Source of the DNA: Vibrio cidicii
GTDB lineage: Bacteria > Pseudomonadota > Gammaproteobacteria > Enterobacterales > Vibrionaceae
Assembly: GCF_009763805.1 (NCBI RefSeq)
Contig: NZ_CP046804.1
Span: 620,001 to 684,000, forward strand
Direction: 5' to 3'
DNA: 64,000 nucleotides
Below are positions 9,090 to 18,018 of this stretch, one piece after another. How positions within the stretch are numbered: the first letter of the stretch is position 1; each line of letters opens with the position of its first letter. The notes beneath the pieces were generated by a model, which was given only the letters and a program-made list of their open reading frames with translations, was not told the origin of the DNA and searched no databases. The position numbers and the translations under genes were made by a program.

Positions 9090-10328
9090 ATGCAGACCAT
9101 TCATATCAATTTAATTTCTGACCAAATCACCCCAAACCTTATTCCAAGTTTTGCCGACCCTAACTGTAGCGGGGCGATTTTGGTCTTTGGTGATAGCACC
9201 TTAGACACCAAAGGTGACCGCTTAGAAGAGATCTATCAGCAGCGCGGCATACCCGTAGTATGGCGTAGCCATGGTAAAAGTAGCCACCACTTACCGACGT
9301 TAAAACAACAAGCACAAGACCTACTTAACTATCTCACTGAGCATCATATTGATAAACGTTGGGTGCTTAATGCTACCTGTGGCACGAAACCGATGTCACT
9401 GGCCATGACTTTAGCTTTTTATCAACACAACGCTAACTTGCCACAAGATGGCGAACAGGCCTTGATCCTTTATACCGATAGCCAAAATAAAGCCATTCCA
9501 ATACTCAATGAAAATATAGATTTTCAGCTGCCTTATAAATCGGTGTTAACCCTTGAAGAACTCTTAGCGGCTAACGGTTTTTGGGTGACTGACAGTACCG
9601 ATCAAGAAAATGATAGTGTCGTTCATGACCGTGCTGAGTTAACTCTGTTTTTAGGGCAACAATTCGCTGGCCCATGTCAGAATATGTTGGGGAGTTTACA
9701 GGCGATGGCGAGCACGGCTGCCAAAGACTTTCCGACCAATCAACAGCAACAGATGATGCAGGTACCCCGTGGTCCGTTTGTGCAAGTCTATAACAAGCTC
9801 GCTCAAGCTGGGCTGATCAACTGGCAAGAGGAAAGCAAACACATTCAATTTTGTTCTGAAGACGCTTGTCGGTATCTAGCCGGTTTATGGTTAGAAGAGC
9901 TGACCTATCTACAGGCTTTACAGTGTGGTTTTGAACAAGTCGCCATGAGTGTTGAAGGGGTGTGGGGCACAAAAATGGATCAACATCGCGCTTTAATGCA
10001 GGGGCGTTCAGATAAAGGCAAAAATAACGAGTTTGATCTACTTATTTGCCATAAAAATCAACTACTTATCATTGAATGTAAGGCTCGTTTTTGGGGCGCA
10101 GATGGTAAGCAGCAAGGGGTTTCTAATGATCAAGATACCCTGCATAAACTTGATACATTAGGTAAAAAACTGGGGGGATTATATGCCCGTAACTTGCTGA
10201 TTAGCGCTTATGAAGTAAATACGTCGATGGTTAATCGAGCCAAAGATAATCGTATACAGGTGTGTGATCGCGTCAATGCGAACAAGATTAAACAGTGTTT
10301 GTATGAACTCAAGCAGGCAATGGATTAA
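9090..10328 (+). CDS. Card1/Can2-like CARF nuclease (DUF1887 family)
   Basis: A 412-residue protein. The N-terminal about 150 residues form a CARF-type sensor region (VFGDSTLDTKGDRLE..., NATCGTKPMSLAM), a winged-helix-like middle follows, and the C-terminus holds a PD-(D/E)xK nuclease with NEFDLLICHKNQLLIIECKAR (about 316-336; Asp, Glu and Lys present). Proteins of this family (Card1, Can2, and V. cholerae VC1899) bind cyclic oligoadenylate made by Cas10 and then cut nucleic acid. Start at 9090 has AAGAGGG upstream. It leads the plus-strand accessory operon and is 2 bp from csx16. This is the clearest effector of the type III system here. Confidence 0.88.
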   Translation: MQTIHINLISDQITPNLIPSFADPNCSGAILVFGDSTLDTKGDRLEEIYQQRGIPVVWRSHGKSSHHLPTLKQQAQDLLNYLTEHHIDKRWVLNATCGTKPMSLAMTLAFYQHNANLPQDGEQALILYTDSQNKAIPILNENIDFQLPYKSVLTLEELLAANGFWVTDSTDQENDSVVHDRAELTLFLGQQFAGPCQNMLGSLQAMASTAAKDFPTNQQQQMMQVPRGPFVQVYNKLAQAGLINWQEESKHIQFCSEDACRYLAGLWLEELTYLQALQCGFEQVAMSVEGVWGTKMDQHRALMQGRSDKGKNNEFDLLICHKNQLLIIECKARFWGADGKQQGVSNDQDTLHKLDTLGKKLGGLYARNLLISAYEVNTSMVNRAKDNRIQVCDRVNANKIKQCLYELKQAMD

Positions 10329-10330
10329 AT

Positions 10331-10618
10331 ATGCGCTATTTAGTGACGCGACATCGCGGGGCGCGAGAATGGTGTCAGCAGCAGGGGTATCAAGTGGATC
10401 AACAATTGCTACATTTAATCCCTGACATTATTCAACCCGGTGACCTGGTGATTGGCATATTACCTATACTGATGGTGGCGCAAATCCAGCAAAACGGTGC
10501 TCGTTATCTGCATTTATCTCTCGATGTACCAGAAGCACTACGCGGCAAAGAGTTAGATAGCGCAACCATGACTCGCCTAGGTGCTAAATTGCAAGAGTTT
10601 CGTATTCAAGCAATCTAA
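10331..10618 (+). CDS. csx16: CRISPR-associated protein Csx16 (VVA1548 family)
   Basis: A 95-residue protein opening MRYLVTRHRGAREWCQQQG and containing PGDLVIGILPI, ARYLHLSLDVPEALRGKEL, the pattern of the VVA1548/Csx16 family first named from Vibrio vulnificus. Csx16 has been proposed as a ring nuclease that degrades cyclic oligoadenylate, which fits its position 2 bp after the CARF nuclease: it would switch the response off. Ends 20 bp before a strong terminator. Confidence 0.88.
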   Translation: MRYLVTRHRGAREWCQQQGYQVDQQLLHLIPDIIQPGDLVIGILPILMVAQIQQNGARYLHLSLDVPEALRGKELDSATMTRLGAKLQEFRIQAI

Positions 10619-10638
10619 ACTGGCTGTCGCCTAGCTCG

Positions 10639-10669
10639 AACGGCTTGACCAATTGGTCAGGCCGTTTTT
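10639..10669 (+). terminator. Terminator of the effector/csx16 operon
   Basis: Stem AACGGCTTGACC / GGTCAGGCCGTT (12 bp, one G-T pair), loop AATT, then a T-tract. It lies between csx16 and cas1, so cas1-cas2 need their own promoter. Its centre is the palindrome ACCAATTGGT also seen upstream of other genes of this locus. Confidence 0.85.
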
Positions 10670-10721
10670 ATTCGTTAGGGTCAATTATGCTGTCATGAAT
10701 ACACGAACCGAGGTAGTAACC

Positions 10722-11600
10722 ATGACAAGCTTAGTTCTCGATATGCCTGATTTTAGTCTTTCCGTTCAGGATAGTGTGCTTCATATCGCTCATCCACAAC
10801 AGCCATCACGCTTATTGCCGTTAGCAGAAATTGAGCGTGTGGTAGTAGGTAAAGGCATTGCAATCAGTACCGACTTACATCTAAAACTGTCAGAATTGGG
10901 CAAAGAGCTAGTCATCGTGGGTCATAAGCATAGTGCGATGATTTTCAACTCAGCCAGTGCGCCGAATAACTTACGCTTATTACAATATCGGGCGATCTGC
11001 CAAGAGTCTCTGCGCCAGCGTTTTGTATGGGCATTATTGTCTGCCAGGCGGCGCGGTCAAAACCGAGTGCTTAAGCAATTAGGTATGCCTTTGCTCGCCA
11101 CCCCGACTTGCCCGCCGAATAATCTTATGCTTTATGAAGCAGAAATGAGCCGTAAGTATTGGCAGGCATGGGCGCAGTGTTTTCAGCTTGATGGTTTTAT
11201 TGGCAGAGAGCGGCAACCTCCGAGCGACCCTATCAATGCTTTACTGTCGTTAACCGCAACCTTAGAAGACAGTACGTTGACCCCTCATCTACTGGCTGAA
11301 GGATTTGACCTTTGTTTGGGTTTTCACCATCGAACGGGTTATCGCCGATCCAGCCTAGTGCTGGATATCAAGGAACTCACTCGCTCAGATTTAGAGGCAT
11401 GGTTGATCGCCTTGTGGCGGACTCAAAAACTAACCGCGCAAGATTTTGAGCAAACCGAATACGGCTGTCGCTTAACCCGAGCAGGGCAACAGCGCTTTTA
11501 TCCGGCTTGGTTTGGTTGGCAAAAACAAAGAAAAACGGCATTGAGGCGGATGATAAGGTTATGTCGCCGTTATTTAGAGCGGGGGATGAGCCATGAATAA
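10722..11600 (+). CDS. cas1: CRISPR integrase subunit Cas1
   Basis: A 292-residue protein from ATG 10722 (AGG upstream at a usable distance). An N-terminal beta domain (MTSLVLDMPDFSLSV...) is followed by the helical catalytic domain with the three metal ligands: Glu in MLYEAEMSRKYW, His in EGFDLCLGFHHR, Asp in SSLVLDIKE. With Cas2 it inserts new spacers at the leader end of the array. It overlaps cas2 by 8 bp. No reverse transcriptase is fused or nearby. Confidence 0.93.
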   Translation: MTSLVLDMPDFSLSVQDSVLHIAHPQQPSRLLPLAEIERVVVGKGIAISTDLHLKLSELGKELVIVGHKHSAMIFNSASAPNNLRLLQYRAICQESLRQRFVWALLSARRRGQNRVLKQLGMPLLATPTCPPNNLMLYEAEMSRKYWQAWAQCFQLDGFIGRERQPPSDPINALLSLTATLEDSTLTPHLLAEGFDLCLGFHHRTGYRRSSLVLDIKELTRSDLEAWLIALWRTQKLTAQDFEQTEYGCRLTRAGQQRFYPAWFGWQKQRKTALRRMIRLCRRYLERGMSHE

Positions 11601-11889
11601 ACCGTTATGGATCATCAGTTATGATATCAGCTGTCCTAAGCGTTTACGAAAAATGCACAAATACTGCAGCAAATACGCCTGGCCGTTACAAAAGTCAGTT
11701 TATCTCTTTGCTTTATCGCGAACGGAAAGAGAAAAAACCTGCCAACGTTTACTCAGTATGCTTGATCAACAGCAAGATAGGCTATTATGTCTGCCCTTTA
11801 CCTTGTTAGAAGGCAGCTTTCATCAGGTGCCAGAGAGCCCCTTAATCTTGATCCACTCTGACCCGAGATTAACCGGCTTTGTTTACTAA
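11593..11889 (+). CDS. cas2: Cas2
   Basis: A 98-residue protein with the Cas2 ferredoxin-like pattern: PLWIISYDISCPKRLRKMHKYC at the start (Asp of the first strand), a central WPLQKSVYLFAL strand, and the final LLEGS-type strand. It is the structural partner of Cas1 in spacer acquisition. The start overlaps the cas1 stop by 8 bp, indicating coupled translation, and the leader begins directly after it. Confidence 0.92.
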   Translation: MNKPLWIISYDISCPKRLRKMHKYCSKYAWPLQKSVYLFALSRTEREKTCQRLLSMLDQQQDRLLCLPFTLLEGSFHQVPESPLILIHSDPRLTGFVY

Positions 11890-12112
11890 CCACCCGCCAT
11901 GATGGACTAATCAAGGGCAGGTGAATATTGGCCTGAGTTAAGTGGCTTATTTTTTTGCTGTTAAATTTAATCTTAATTATCATCGCTAGTTAGCCACTTA
12001 CTTTATTTTAATGGTATGGAAATTGCTTGTTTTCCCTTGCGAATTTTTGTTTAAAACGCTTGTTTAATGATAAACTTGCATCAATAAAAACAATCGGTTA
12101 TAAATAGCTACT
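11890..12112 (+). promoter_or_regulatory. CRISPR leader
   Basis: 223 bp of AT-rich, non-coding DNA between cas2 and the first repeat, with many T and A runs toward the array. The degenerate repeat is at the far end, so transcription and spacer addition start here. Confidence 0.75.
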
Positions 12113-12714
12113 GTCCATCTGGACAACGCCCTGACTGAAGGGATTAAGACCACAGCTACCGGGAGCGCTCTCCCCTGAAGACCTCGTCCATCTGGACAAC
12201 GCCCTGACTGAAGGGATTAAGACTCAAACGGCGCAAAACTGCAATCGGTCATGATCGGTCCATCTGGACAACGCCCTGACTGAAGGGATTAAGACGATAT
12301 TCGGCGCAATGATGCGTGGGGACAATGAAGTCCATCTGGACAACGCCCTGACTGAAGGGATTAAGACCCTGGAGACGAAACTACCGTGTTCCTCTAGCTC
12401 TAGTCCATCTGGACAACGCCCTGACTGAAGGGATTAAGACTTACCATTGTCGTTCATGGCAGGGCAAATGTAGTGGTCCATCTGGACAACGCCCTGACTG
12501 AAGGGATTAAGACAATTACTGGGAGTTTCAATACTTACCCTGGCTTTGTCCATCTGGACAACGCCCTGACTGAAGGGATTAAGACCGAACCATAGCCACC
12601 ACTCATAAACCCTTGTGCGGGTCCATCTGGACAACGCCCTGACTGAAGGGATTAAGACGAATATTAAAGAGGCTGCTAACGGATCCATTTGAGTCCATCT
12701 GGACAACGCCCTGA
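12113..12714 (+). CRISPR. CRISPR array: 9 repeats (last one truncated), 8 spacers
   Basis: A 38-bp repeat starting GTCCATCTGGACAACGCCCT and ending GGGATTAAGAC occurs at 12113, 12186, 12258, 12330, 12403, 12476, 12548 and 12621, all identical, and at 12693 as its first 22 bp only. Spacers are 34-35 bp. The repeat can form two hairpins, GTCCA..TGGAC and CCCT..AGGG. The ATTAAGAC end would be the 5' handle of the crRNA, so the array reads on the plus strand from the leader at 11890. No spacer obviously matches the rest of this window, though I could not search it exhaustively. Confidence 0.97.
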
Positions 12715-12740
12715 TCAACCACTAACGCGAATAGAGCCAA

Positions 12741-12774
12741 AAAAGCAGAGTAAATTAACTCTGCTTTGCTTTTA
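12741..12774. terminator. Bidirectional terminator between array and CARF gene
   Basis: Stem AAAGCAGAGT / ACTCTGCTTT with A-run on the left and T-rich run on the right. It can stop both the array transcript from the left and the minus-strand operon ending at 12797. Confidence 0.8.
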
Positions 12775-12796
12775 CTTTCAGATACCTTTTATGCAT

Positions 12797-14146
12797 TTAA
12801 AGCTTTAAGTGAATATTCTCTGCTGGTAGTTTTAAACCCTTATATTCAAAGCGTGTTCGCCCATTATCTTCGCCTTTTGCTGTATTCACGGTCACTATTT
12901 GATAGTACTCAGCCAACCGCGGCCCTAGGGCATCTTTAATGGCTTGATTGGTTTCCTTTAATAAACGATCCCATAAGTTTTTATGGGTCGTAGTTAAGGC
13001 TTTGAGGTCGCGATCAGGCTCTGCCGAGTAAAGAGAATCTATTTTAGTATTACCTTGTAAAAGCCAATTATTACGTGTCGATTTTTTTGGTTTTGCGGCA
13101 CTTTTTTGCTGCTCTCTCTCTATCATCTCCGCGACGGTATCATTGGCATATTCAAATAGTTCAGCTAATGAGTAGTTGTGATTAATAGTCACTTCGGGAT
13201 GAAGCGCCGCTTTGAGATAATTTGCGAATCGCGTGTCGAGTTCAGGTATTTTCATCTCTAGTTTTGGCGGTTCAATACCTTCGCCAGGATAGGCTTTGCT
13301 GTCTTGGGCAAGCCAGCTATAAAAGGCGAAACAATCGGCTTTCAGCGCAATAGTGATGCCATCACAGCAAATACTCATGGTGGTGAAGTCTAGTTCAACG
13401 GTAGCACTTTCGGTGCTAAGTAAGTTTGCCCTGTTAATGCGCGCTACCGTATCGGTGTAACTTAAACTCGGCTCATTAATTAAGCTCGTGGGCATCTCTT
13501 CACGCATTAACACCAGCGGGATTTTCGCCAGCATCACTTGTGCTTTACTTAAATCATGTTGAGATATTTTATCTCGATCGGCGCGCATCACGGTGTTTGG
13601 CGTCGGGTAGTAGAAGTCAGGTATTGATTCGTAAGGCTCACTGACCAAAACATGACTTAAGCTATCTTCTGGTCGGCCAAATAGGCTCATGGCATAACCA
13701 AGTGCAAAGCCCATTGTTTTTCGACCACCAGCCAGTGACGCATGAATAATGATGTTTGGGTCTTGAGTGAGTTGGCGAACGTGATCGGTGATAAAGTCGG
13801 TGATGATCTCCTGATCACGCTCACTTTTTATATCATTAAGTAGTGCGCCATCGTCACCTTCAGGGACTTTGATGTCTTCTGGAGTGAAACGAATATTCGG
13901 TAACTGATAATCTTTGATCAGTTGCTCTAATGGGCTATCTGGACCGAGTAAGTTAGCAATTAAACGTTGACGGCCATCTTGTGTGGTGATCACTTCAATG
14001 CGTTGTGGCACTTTTGTTGGATCTTGGCGATAAATCCCGAATAAGGTTTCGGTGATAATTTGCGGTGTCATGCCAGACACGGCAAGTAGTACATGTTGTT
14101 TTGGTTCTTGATGCTGTTCTTGCCTATTTTGTTGACTCTGATTCAT
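12797..14146 (-). CDS. CARF protein of the NE0113/Csm6-type family
   Basis: A 449-residue protein from ATG 14146 (AGGA 9 bases upstream; the frame extends further only through a TTG with no ribosome site). The N-terminal half has VLLAVSGMTPQIITETLF, IEVITTQDGRQR, and HASLAGGRKTMGFALGYAMSLFGR, then LSHVLVSEPYE, diagnostic of the NE0113 CARF family. The C-terminal helical half ends with LWDRLLKETNQAIKDALGPRLAEYY. Relatives are called Csm6-like ribonucleases or ring nucleases; no clear R-x4-6-H HEPN motif is visible, so RNase versus ring-nuclease activity stays open. It is the last gene of the minus-strand cas cluster, 132 bp after cas6. Confidence 0.82.
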   Translation of the reverse strand: MNQSQQNRQEQHQEPKQHVLLAVSGMTPQIITETLFGIYRQDPTKVPQRIEVITTQDGRQRLIANLLGPDSPLEQLIKDYQLPNIRFTPEDIKVPEGDDGALLNDIKSERDQEIITDFITDHVRQLTQDPNIIIHASLAGGRKTMGFALGYAMSLFGRPEDSLSHVLVSEPYESIPDFYYPTPNTVMRADRDKISQHDLSKAQVMLAKIPLVLMREEMPTSLINEPSLSYTDTVARINRANLLSTESATVELDFTTMSICCDGITIALKADCFAFYSWLAQDSKAYPGEGIEPPKLEMKIPELDTRFANYLKAALHPEVTINHNYSLAELFEYANDTVAEMIEREQQKSAAKPKKSTRNNWLLQGNTKIDSLYSAEPDRDLKALTTTHKNLWDRLLKETNQAIKDALGPRLAEYYQIVTVNTAKGEDNGRTRFEYKGLKLPAENIHLKL

Positions 14147-14278
14147 CACTTGAAATCCTATTTGACATTTTGTGGCTGCTAACAAAGTATGAGGCTCTAT
14201 GAGTTCTTTAATTTTCTCACCATTTGGTCGCAGATAGGCTGAGCGGCAAGCTCAAGCATTAACCTTTACGTGATACCG

Positions 14279-15151
14279 CTAGGCAATCAGCTGATATTGC
14301 CCCAAGCCAAAGGTGGTTTTACCTCCTATGTGAAGCCTTTCGCCAATTTGTAACCAAAAAAGAGCAGGGGCGATGTCGCCTTGATAGCAGAGCTGACCAA
14401 CCAAACCTCCAAACGGTAAGTGCTCTTTTTGCCGAACTGAATATCGCTGCCAATCTTCCACCCGCAAACAGGCTCCTTGAGTTTGATGATCGCCTAAGTT
14501 CGGTAGTGCCTGTTGTAGTAATGTGCGCCAGTGAGGGTGGTCATCCACCCAAAAATGCGTCAATAGACTCCAGCGGCGGGCAATTTGCTCAAGCAAAAAT
14601 GACAAGGGTAGGGGCCCTTTCTTCACTATTTGCCCTTGGTATTTGATGCGCAGCGGGCTTTCTAACTGCAGCGCTACCTCATGCCATAGGGTGAGCGGCT
14701 TGGCACTTAACCAGTCAGCCAATACGCCATGATGCAAACCAGGCTGCAACCCTTGCGGTGTTACGGTGGCTACACTGTGAATGCTAACCTCAAGGCGTTC
14801 AAAACCAAGGCCACAGCACGGCGTTTTACTTAAGTGGGCAATCAGATGTTCGGCGGCTTGAGTGGCTGCGCCCAGCAAAATGACATCGAAGGTGATTAAC
14901 TCGCCGGCTTGCCACTGTTCTTGTCGATTGCCATCGGTTCTTATCACATAAGGTTTAGGCTGTTGACCTTCGTGTTCACCATAGAGTAGCTGATAAAGGG
15001 GGGGGCTCCCCTTTATCATATGTCCTAACCAACCATGCCATAACGAACCTTTGAACGCGGGTAGGCGCCCCCTTTGCTGTAGCTGTAAGAAAAACCGCAA
15101 CTGCAAGTAAGGAAATCGCTGCGCTAAAGCATGAATATCAGACAGTTGCAT
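14279..15151 (-). CDS. cas6: CRISPR RNA endonuclease Cas6
   Basis: A 290-residue RAMP protein. The C-terminus has GGKTTFGLGQY, the glycine-rich loop of Cas6, and the middle has SPLRIKYQGQIVKKGPLPLSFLL, typical of the family's second ferredoxin-like domain. An early His (FKGSLWHGWLGHMIKG) is a candidate catalytic residue. Cas6 cuts the pre-crRNA in the repeat. It is coupled to the upstream RAMP gene by a TAATG overlap. Confidence 0.88.
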   Translation of the reverse strand: MQLSDIHALAQRFPYLQLRFFLQLQQRGRLPAFKGSLWHGWLGHMIKGSPPLYQLLYGEHEGQQPKPYVIRTDGNRQEQWQAGELITFDVILLGAATQAAEHLIAHLSKTPCCGLGFERLEVSIHSVATVTPQGLQPGLHHGVLADWLSAKPLTLWHEVALQLESPLRIKYQGQIVKKGPLPLSFLLEQIARRWSLLTHFWVDDHPHWRTLLQQALPNLGDHQTQGACLRVEDWQRYSVRQKEHLPFGGLVGQLCYQGDIAPALFWLQIGERLHIGGKTTFGLGQYQLIA

Positions 15152-18012
15152 TACTTCAGTTCCTCCGTACCGTTAAAGCGCATTTGTAATTGAATAAGCC
15201 GTTGTTTGCGTTGGGTGTATTTTTCTTTGGCTTTTTTACTCAATTCTTTTGATTTTATTGTGGTATCAAAATACCCACTGAAGTTCATCTGCAGCACGAA
15301 AGTCAAAATTTGCTGCCATTCATTGAGACTGACTTGTTGATCAGTAATGACCATATCTAACATGCGGTCTATCTCACCACCCGCACCTTCACGTTGGTTA
15401 ATCGCATCTTGCGTGGTTTGGCCTTTGTAAGGCTCTAAACGTTGTTGTAAACGTAAGCAGACTTGGAAAGGCTCTGATGCGGAATCCAACAAAGCTTGCT
15501 GTTTAGCTTGCGCTTGCGCTTGTTGCATGTGCTGTAGGCTCTCTTTTTCGAATTGAGACAATTCATCTTGTGGCAGGGCTTGCAGCAATGCAGCTAAACG
15601 GCCTTGACCGATCGGCGTTACCGGGTTAGTTAACGACTCACTCCGATTGAGTGTTTCCCCATTTTGTTGCCATGCTGGTAACAGGGATTTAATGCGACCT
15701 TGTTGCGAGCCAGTGTACGACATTGCATCGCTGGGCTTACCCCAATTTAATGGCATGTAGGTGAGGTTTTTACCTTCGTTATCCTGTTTGTCACCAAAGG
15801 CCAGTAAATGGCGCACTTGTGGGCTGTCTTGCCATTTTGTGGCTGAAGGGTATACCTGATTCATATGCTCAACAAACAGGCTACGCAGGCTTTCGACAGT
15901 ATGGTGGCTCTCAAGACCCCGAGTACGCGCTAAACGGGCCGTTAGTTGCACTGCGCCAGCACCCAATGATTTACCATGCCCCAAACCATGACAGAAATGC
16001 GCAATATCGTGCTCATTGCGTGTTGGGGTAATGGCCCAAAGCAGTGCCCCGAGTTCTACTGGTTTTAGGTTATGAAACACAATGCGCCCTGTGAAGCGGC
16101 TGCCCGGCTGCATCAACTCTAGCCTGCTTCGTACATTGGTTTCGTTTTGTGAATCAGCAGGAAGATGTGCGTTGAACGCGTTTTGAGCAGGATAGCGTTT
16201 CCAGCCAGCAATTTTACTGCCTGTTGTATAGCCTTTTAACTCACTGACCTGATCGTGTTGCTGGCTTTGCTCCAGATACGCATTTAGGTAACTGGCTCTC
16301 GGTTGCCTCAAAATCACCGGCGTTGATGTGGCTGTGCCCTTATTTTCTTGGCACAGTGCATCGCCAATGGCGACGCGGCTTTTTAATGAGAAGCCGGAGT
16401 GCGATAAGGTGCCAAACATCAGCCCCGGCAGGTCAAAAATGCTGGCGCTATTGAGGGCTTTTTGTTGCTGCAAGAGTAAATCACCCACACTCTTTTCGTA
16501 TGGCATGCGCGGCATTTTTGCCAATCCCATGGCCAGTATTTTCCCGCTTTGCTTATGCTTGCGCACAAAAAGTGGGATCCCCATGCTTGGGTAGGCACTG
16601 TGTTTGAGGTAGTTCACTAATTGTTCATTGTGAGCGGCAAACATACGGCTAATGCGTAAGGTGTCTTCTTTCGAGTCCCAACGCTGGCTTTCGTTTTCTG
16701 CACAGTAGAACAGGTAGTGAAAGTTCAGGCGCTCATTTTGATACTTTTTGTAACTTGGGCGATCGCCAACAAAAACCGGGTAACCTTCTAGCTCTGCGGT
16801 GCGTTCTAATTTGGCGCAGGCCACGGTAACCGGTTTGCCTTTCATTCCTGTTAATGTGCGCTCACTTAGGCTAAATGGCAGTGTATGTGCAGGCCAGTTT
16901 TTCTGGAATGTTTGGTATTTTTCTAATGCGCTAGATTTACTATCATTAGATTTACTATCACTAGATTTACTATTATTGGGGATTTTTACTTTGGTAAAGC
17001 ATTCAATATCATCACTAAAGAGTACGGTATGTTGACAAGGGGTGAACAGCCACGCCTTGCTTTCGGCACGGTATTTTAGCCAGCCGGCTTGCAGTTCAGA
17101 GTTTTTTAGCGTTTTACTGTAGGGCGTGTCAGCGTTAGAGATATCACGAAACGAAAATTGAGTATTGTCGGCTTCGCTAAACTTGGCAAAACTGGCAATT
17201 TCTAAAACGTTACGCAGCATTCCTTTGAGGCTGCTGCCAGGGATAATCGGATTACCTTGTGGATCACGAGTCCAGTGGACATCGGTCGGTTGATGTTCAT
17301 TCGTGCGATCACTGCCAGCGCCCACCAAAAGTGGGGTCAGGTTAGTCAATTCGAATTCGATAATGCCATCAACACCGTCTTGCAGCGGATGATCATGACT
17401 CACCTGATGTGCCCAGTCAGGTGAGTAAACCCACTGTGATAACGGAACAAAGTGATAAGGGGCATGAACCTGGGTCATAATTTGTCTCCTTGTGCAAAGC
17501 CGACGAAACTGCTGCACCAGCGGCTGCCACAAGCCTTCTGTTGCGGCGGTTTGTCCTTGCTGCCACCACAGACGGTAGACGAGCTCTCGGCCTTGGGAGT
17601 GTGGCAGATCTTGGCGTAGTACCAGACGCTGCTCACGGTAAGCTTGAGTGAGTGTGCTGTTGCCATGACTATTGTTATTACAGTCAAGGCTATTCAAGAC
17701 GGTGATCCGATAGGTTGTGCCGTACTCGTGCTGAATATGCAGGCTGTTTCCATTTTTATGCCATTGGCCTTCTAGCAGATCTACTGCGTGGGTTGGTAAG
17801 CCCAGAGCTAATTGGCTGGCGGTTTGATACCAACCTTCAGCCTGCTGCCATTGTGCCAATAAGGCGCTTAATTCTTCACGTTGGCCACGGCGACTTTCAA
17901 TTTGCAGATGCCCGCTGATGAGCGTAGGCAGTTGGCAGCCGATAACTTCCGGTTGCTGTTGACTGCATTGCGCTAGCAAATTATAGGTTTTCAATGAGGA
18001 TGCTGCTTGCAT
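15151..18012 (-). CDS. Large RAMP protein of TIGR03986 type (Cas7 with insertions)
   Basis: A 953-residue protein from ATG 18012 behind AAGGAG. A RAMP core begins near 215 (IIEFELTNLTPLLVGAGSDR, then GNPIIPGSSLKGMLRNVLE) and a second block lies near 600-690 (SRFTGRIVFHN, GALLWAI, HGLGHGKSLGAGAVQL). Between them is a long insertion containing a DSKSS/DSKSN tandem linker. In the III-D variant of Synechocystis the corresponding subunit is Cas7-insertion, part of the crRNA backbone; the match is inference. Residues 1-200 are not recognisable. Codon use does not differ from its neighbours. Confidence 0.8.
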   Translation of the reverse strand: MQAASSLKTYNLLAQCSQQQPEVIGCQLPTLISGHLQIESRRGQREELSALLAQWQQAEGWYQTASQLALGLPTHAVDLLEGQWHKNGNSLHIQHEYGTTYRITVLNSLDCNNNSHGNSTLTQAYREQRLVLRQDLPHSQGRELVYRLWWQQGQTAATEGLWQPLVQQFRRLCTRRQIMTQVHAPYHFVPLSQWVYSPDWAHQVSHDHPLQDGVDGIIEFELTNLTPLLVGAGSDRTNEHQPTDVHWTRDPQGNPIIPGSSLKGMLRNVLEIASFAKFSEADNTQFSFRDISNADTPYSKTLKNSELQAGWLKYRAESKAWLFTPCQHTVLFSDDIECFTKVKIPNNSKSSDSKSNDSKSSALEKYQTFQKNWPAHTLPFSLSERTLTGMKGKPVTVACAKLERTAELEGYPVFVGDRPSYKKYQNERLNFHYLFYCAENESQRWDSKEDTLRISRMFAAHNEQLVNYLKHSAYPSMGIPLFVRKHKQSGKILAMGLAKMPRMPYEKSVGDLLLQQQKALNSASIFDLPGLMFGTLSHSGFSLKSRVAIGDALCQENKGTATSTPVILRQPRASYLNAYLEQSQQHDQVSELKGYTTGSKIAGWKRYPAQNAFNAHLPADSQNETNVRSRLELMQPGSRFTGRIVFHNLKPVELGALLWAITPTRNEHDIAHFCHGLGHGKSLGAGAVQLTARLARTRGLESHHTVESLRSLFVEHMNQVYPSATKWQDSPQVRHLLAFGDKQDNEGKNLTYMPLNWGKPSDAMSYTGSQQGRIKSLLPAWQQNGETLNRSESLTNPVTPIGQGRLAALLQALPQDELSQFEKESLQHMQQAQAQAKQQALLDSASEPFQVCLRLQQRLEPYKGQTTQDAINQREGAGGEIDRMLDMVITDQQVSLNEWQQILTFVLQMNFSGYFDTTIKSKELSKKAKEKYTQRKQRLIQLQMRFNGTEELK

Positions 18013-18018
18013 GTATAT

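Noticed and set aside
12434..12718. A minus-strand reading frame across the CRISPR array
   Set aside because: It is formed by the repeats themselves and carries a repeated peptide; it is not a gene.
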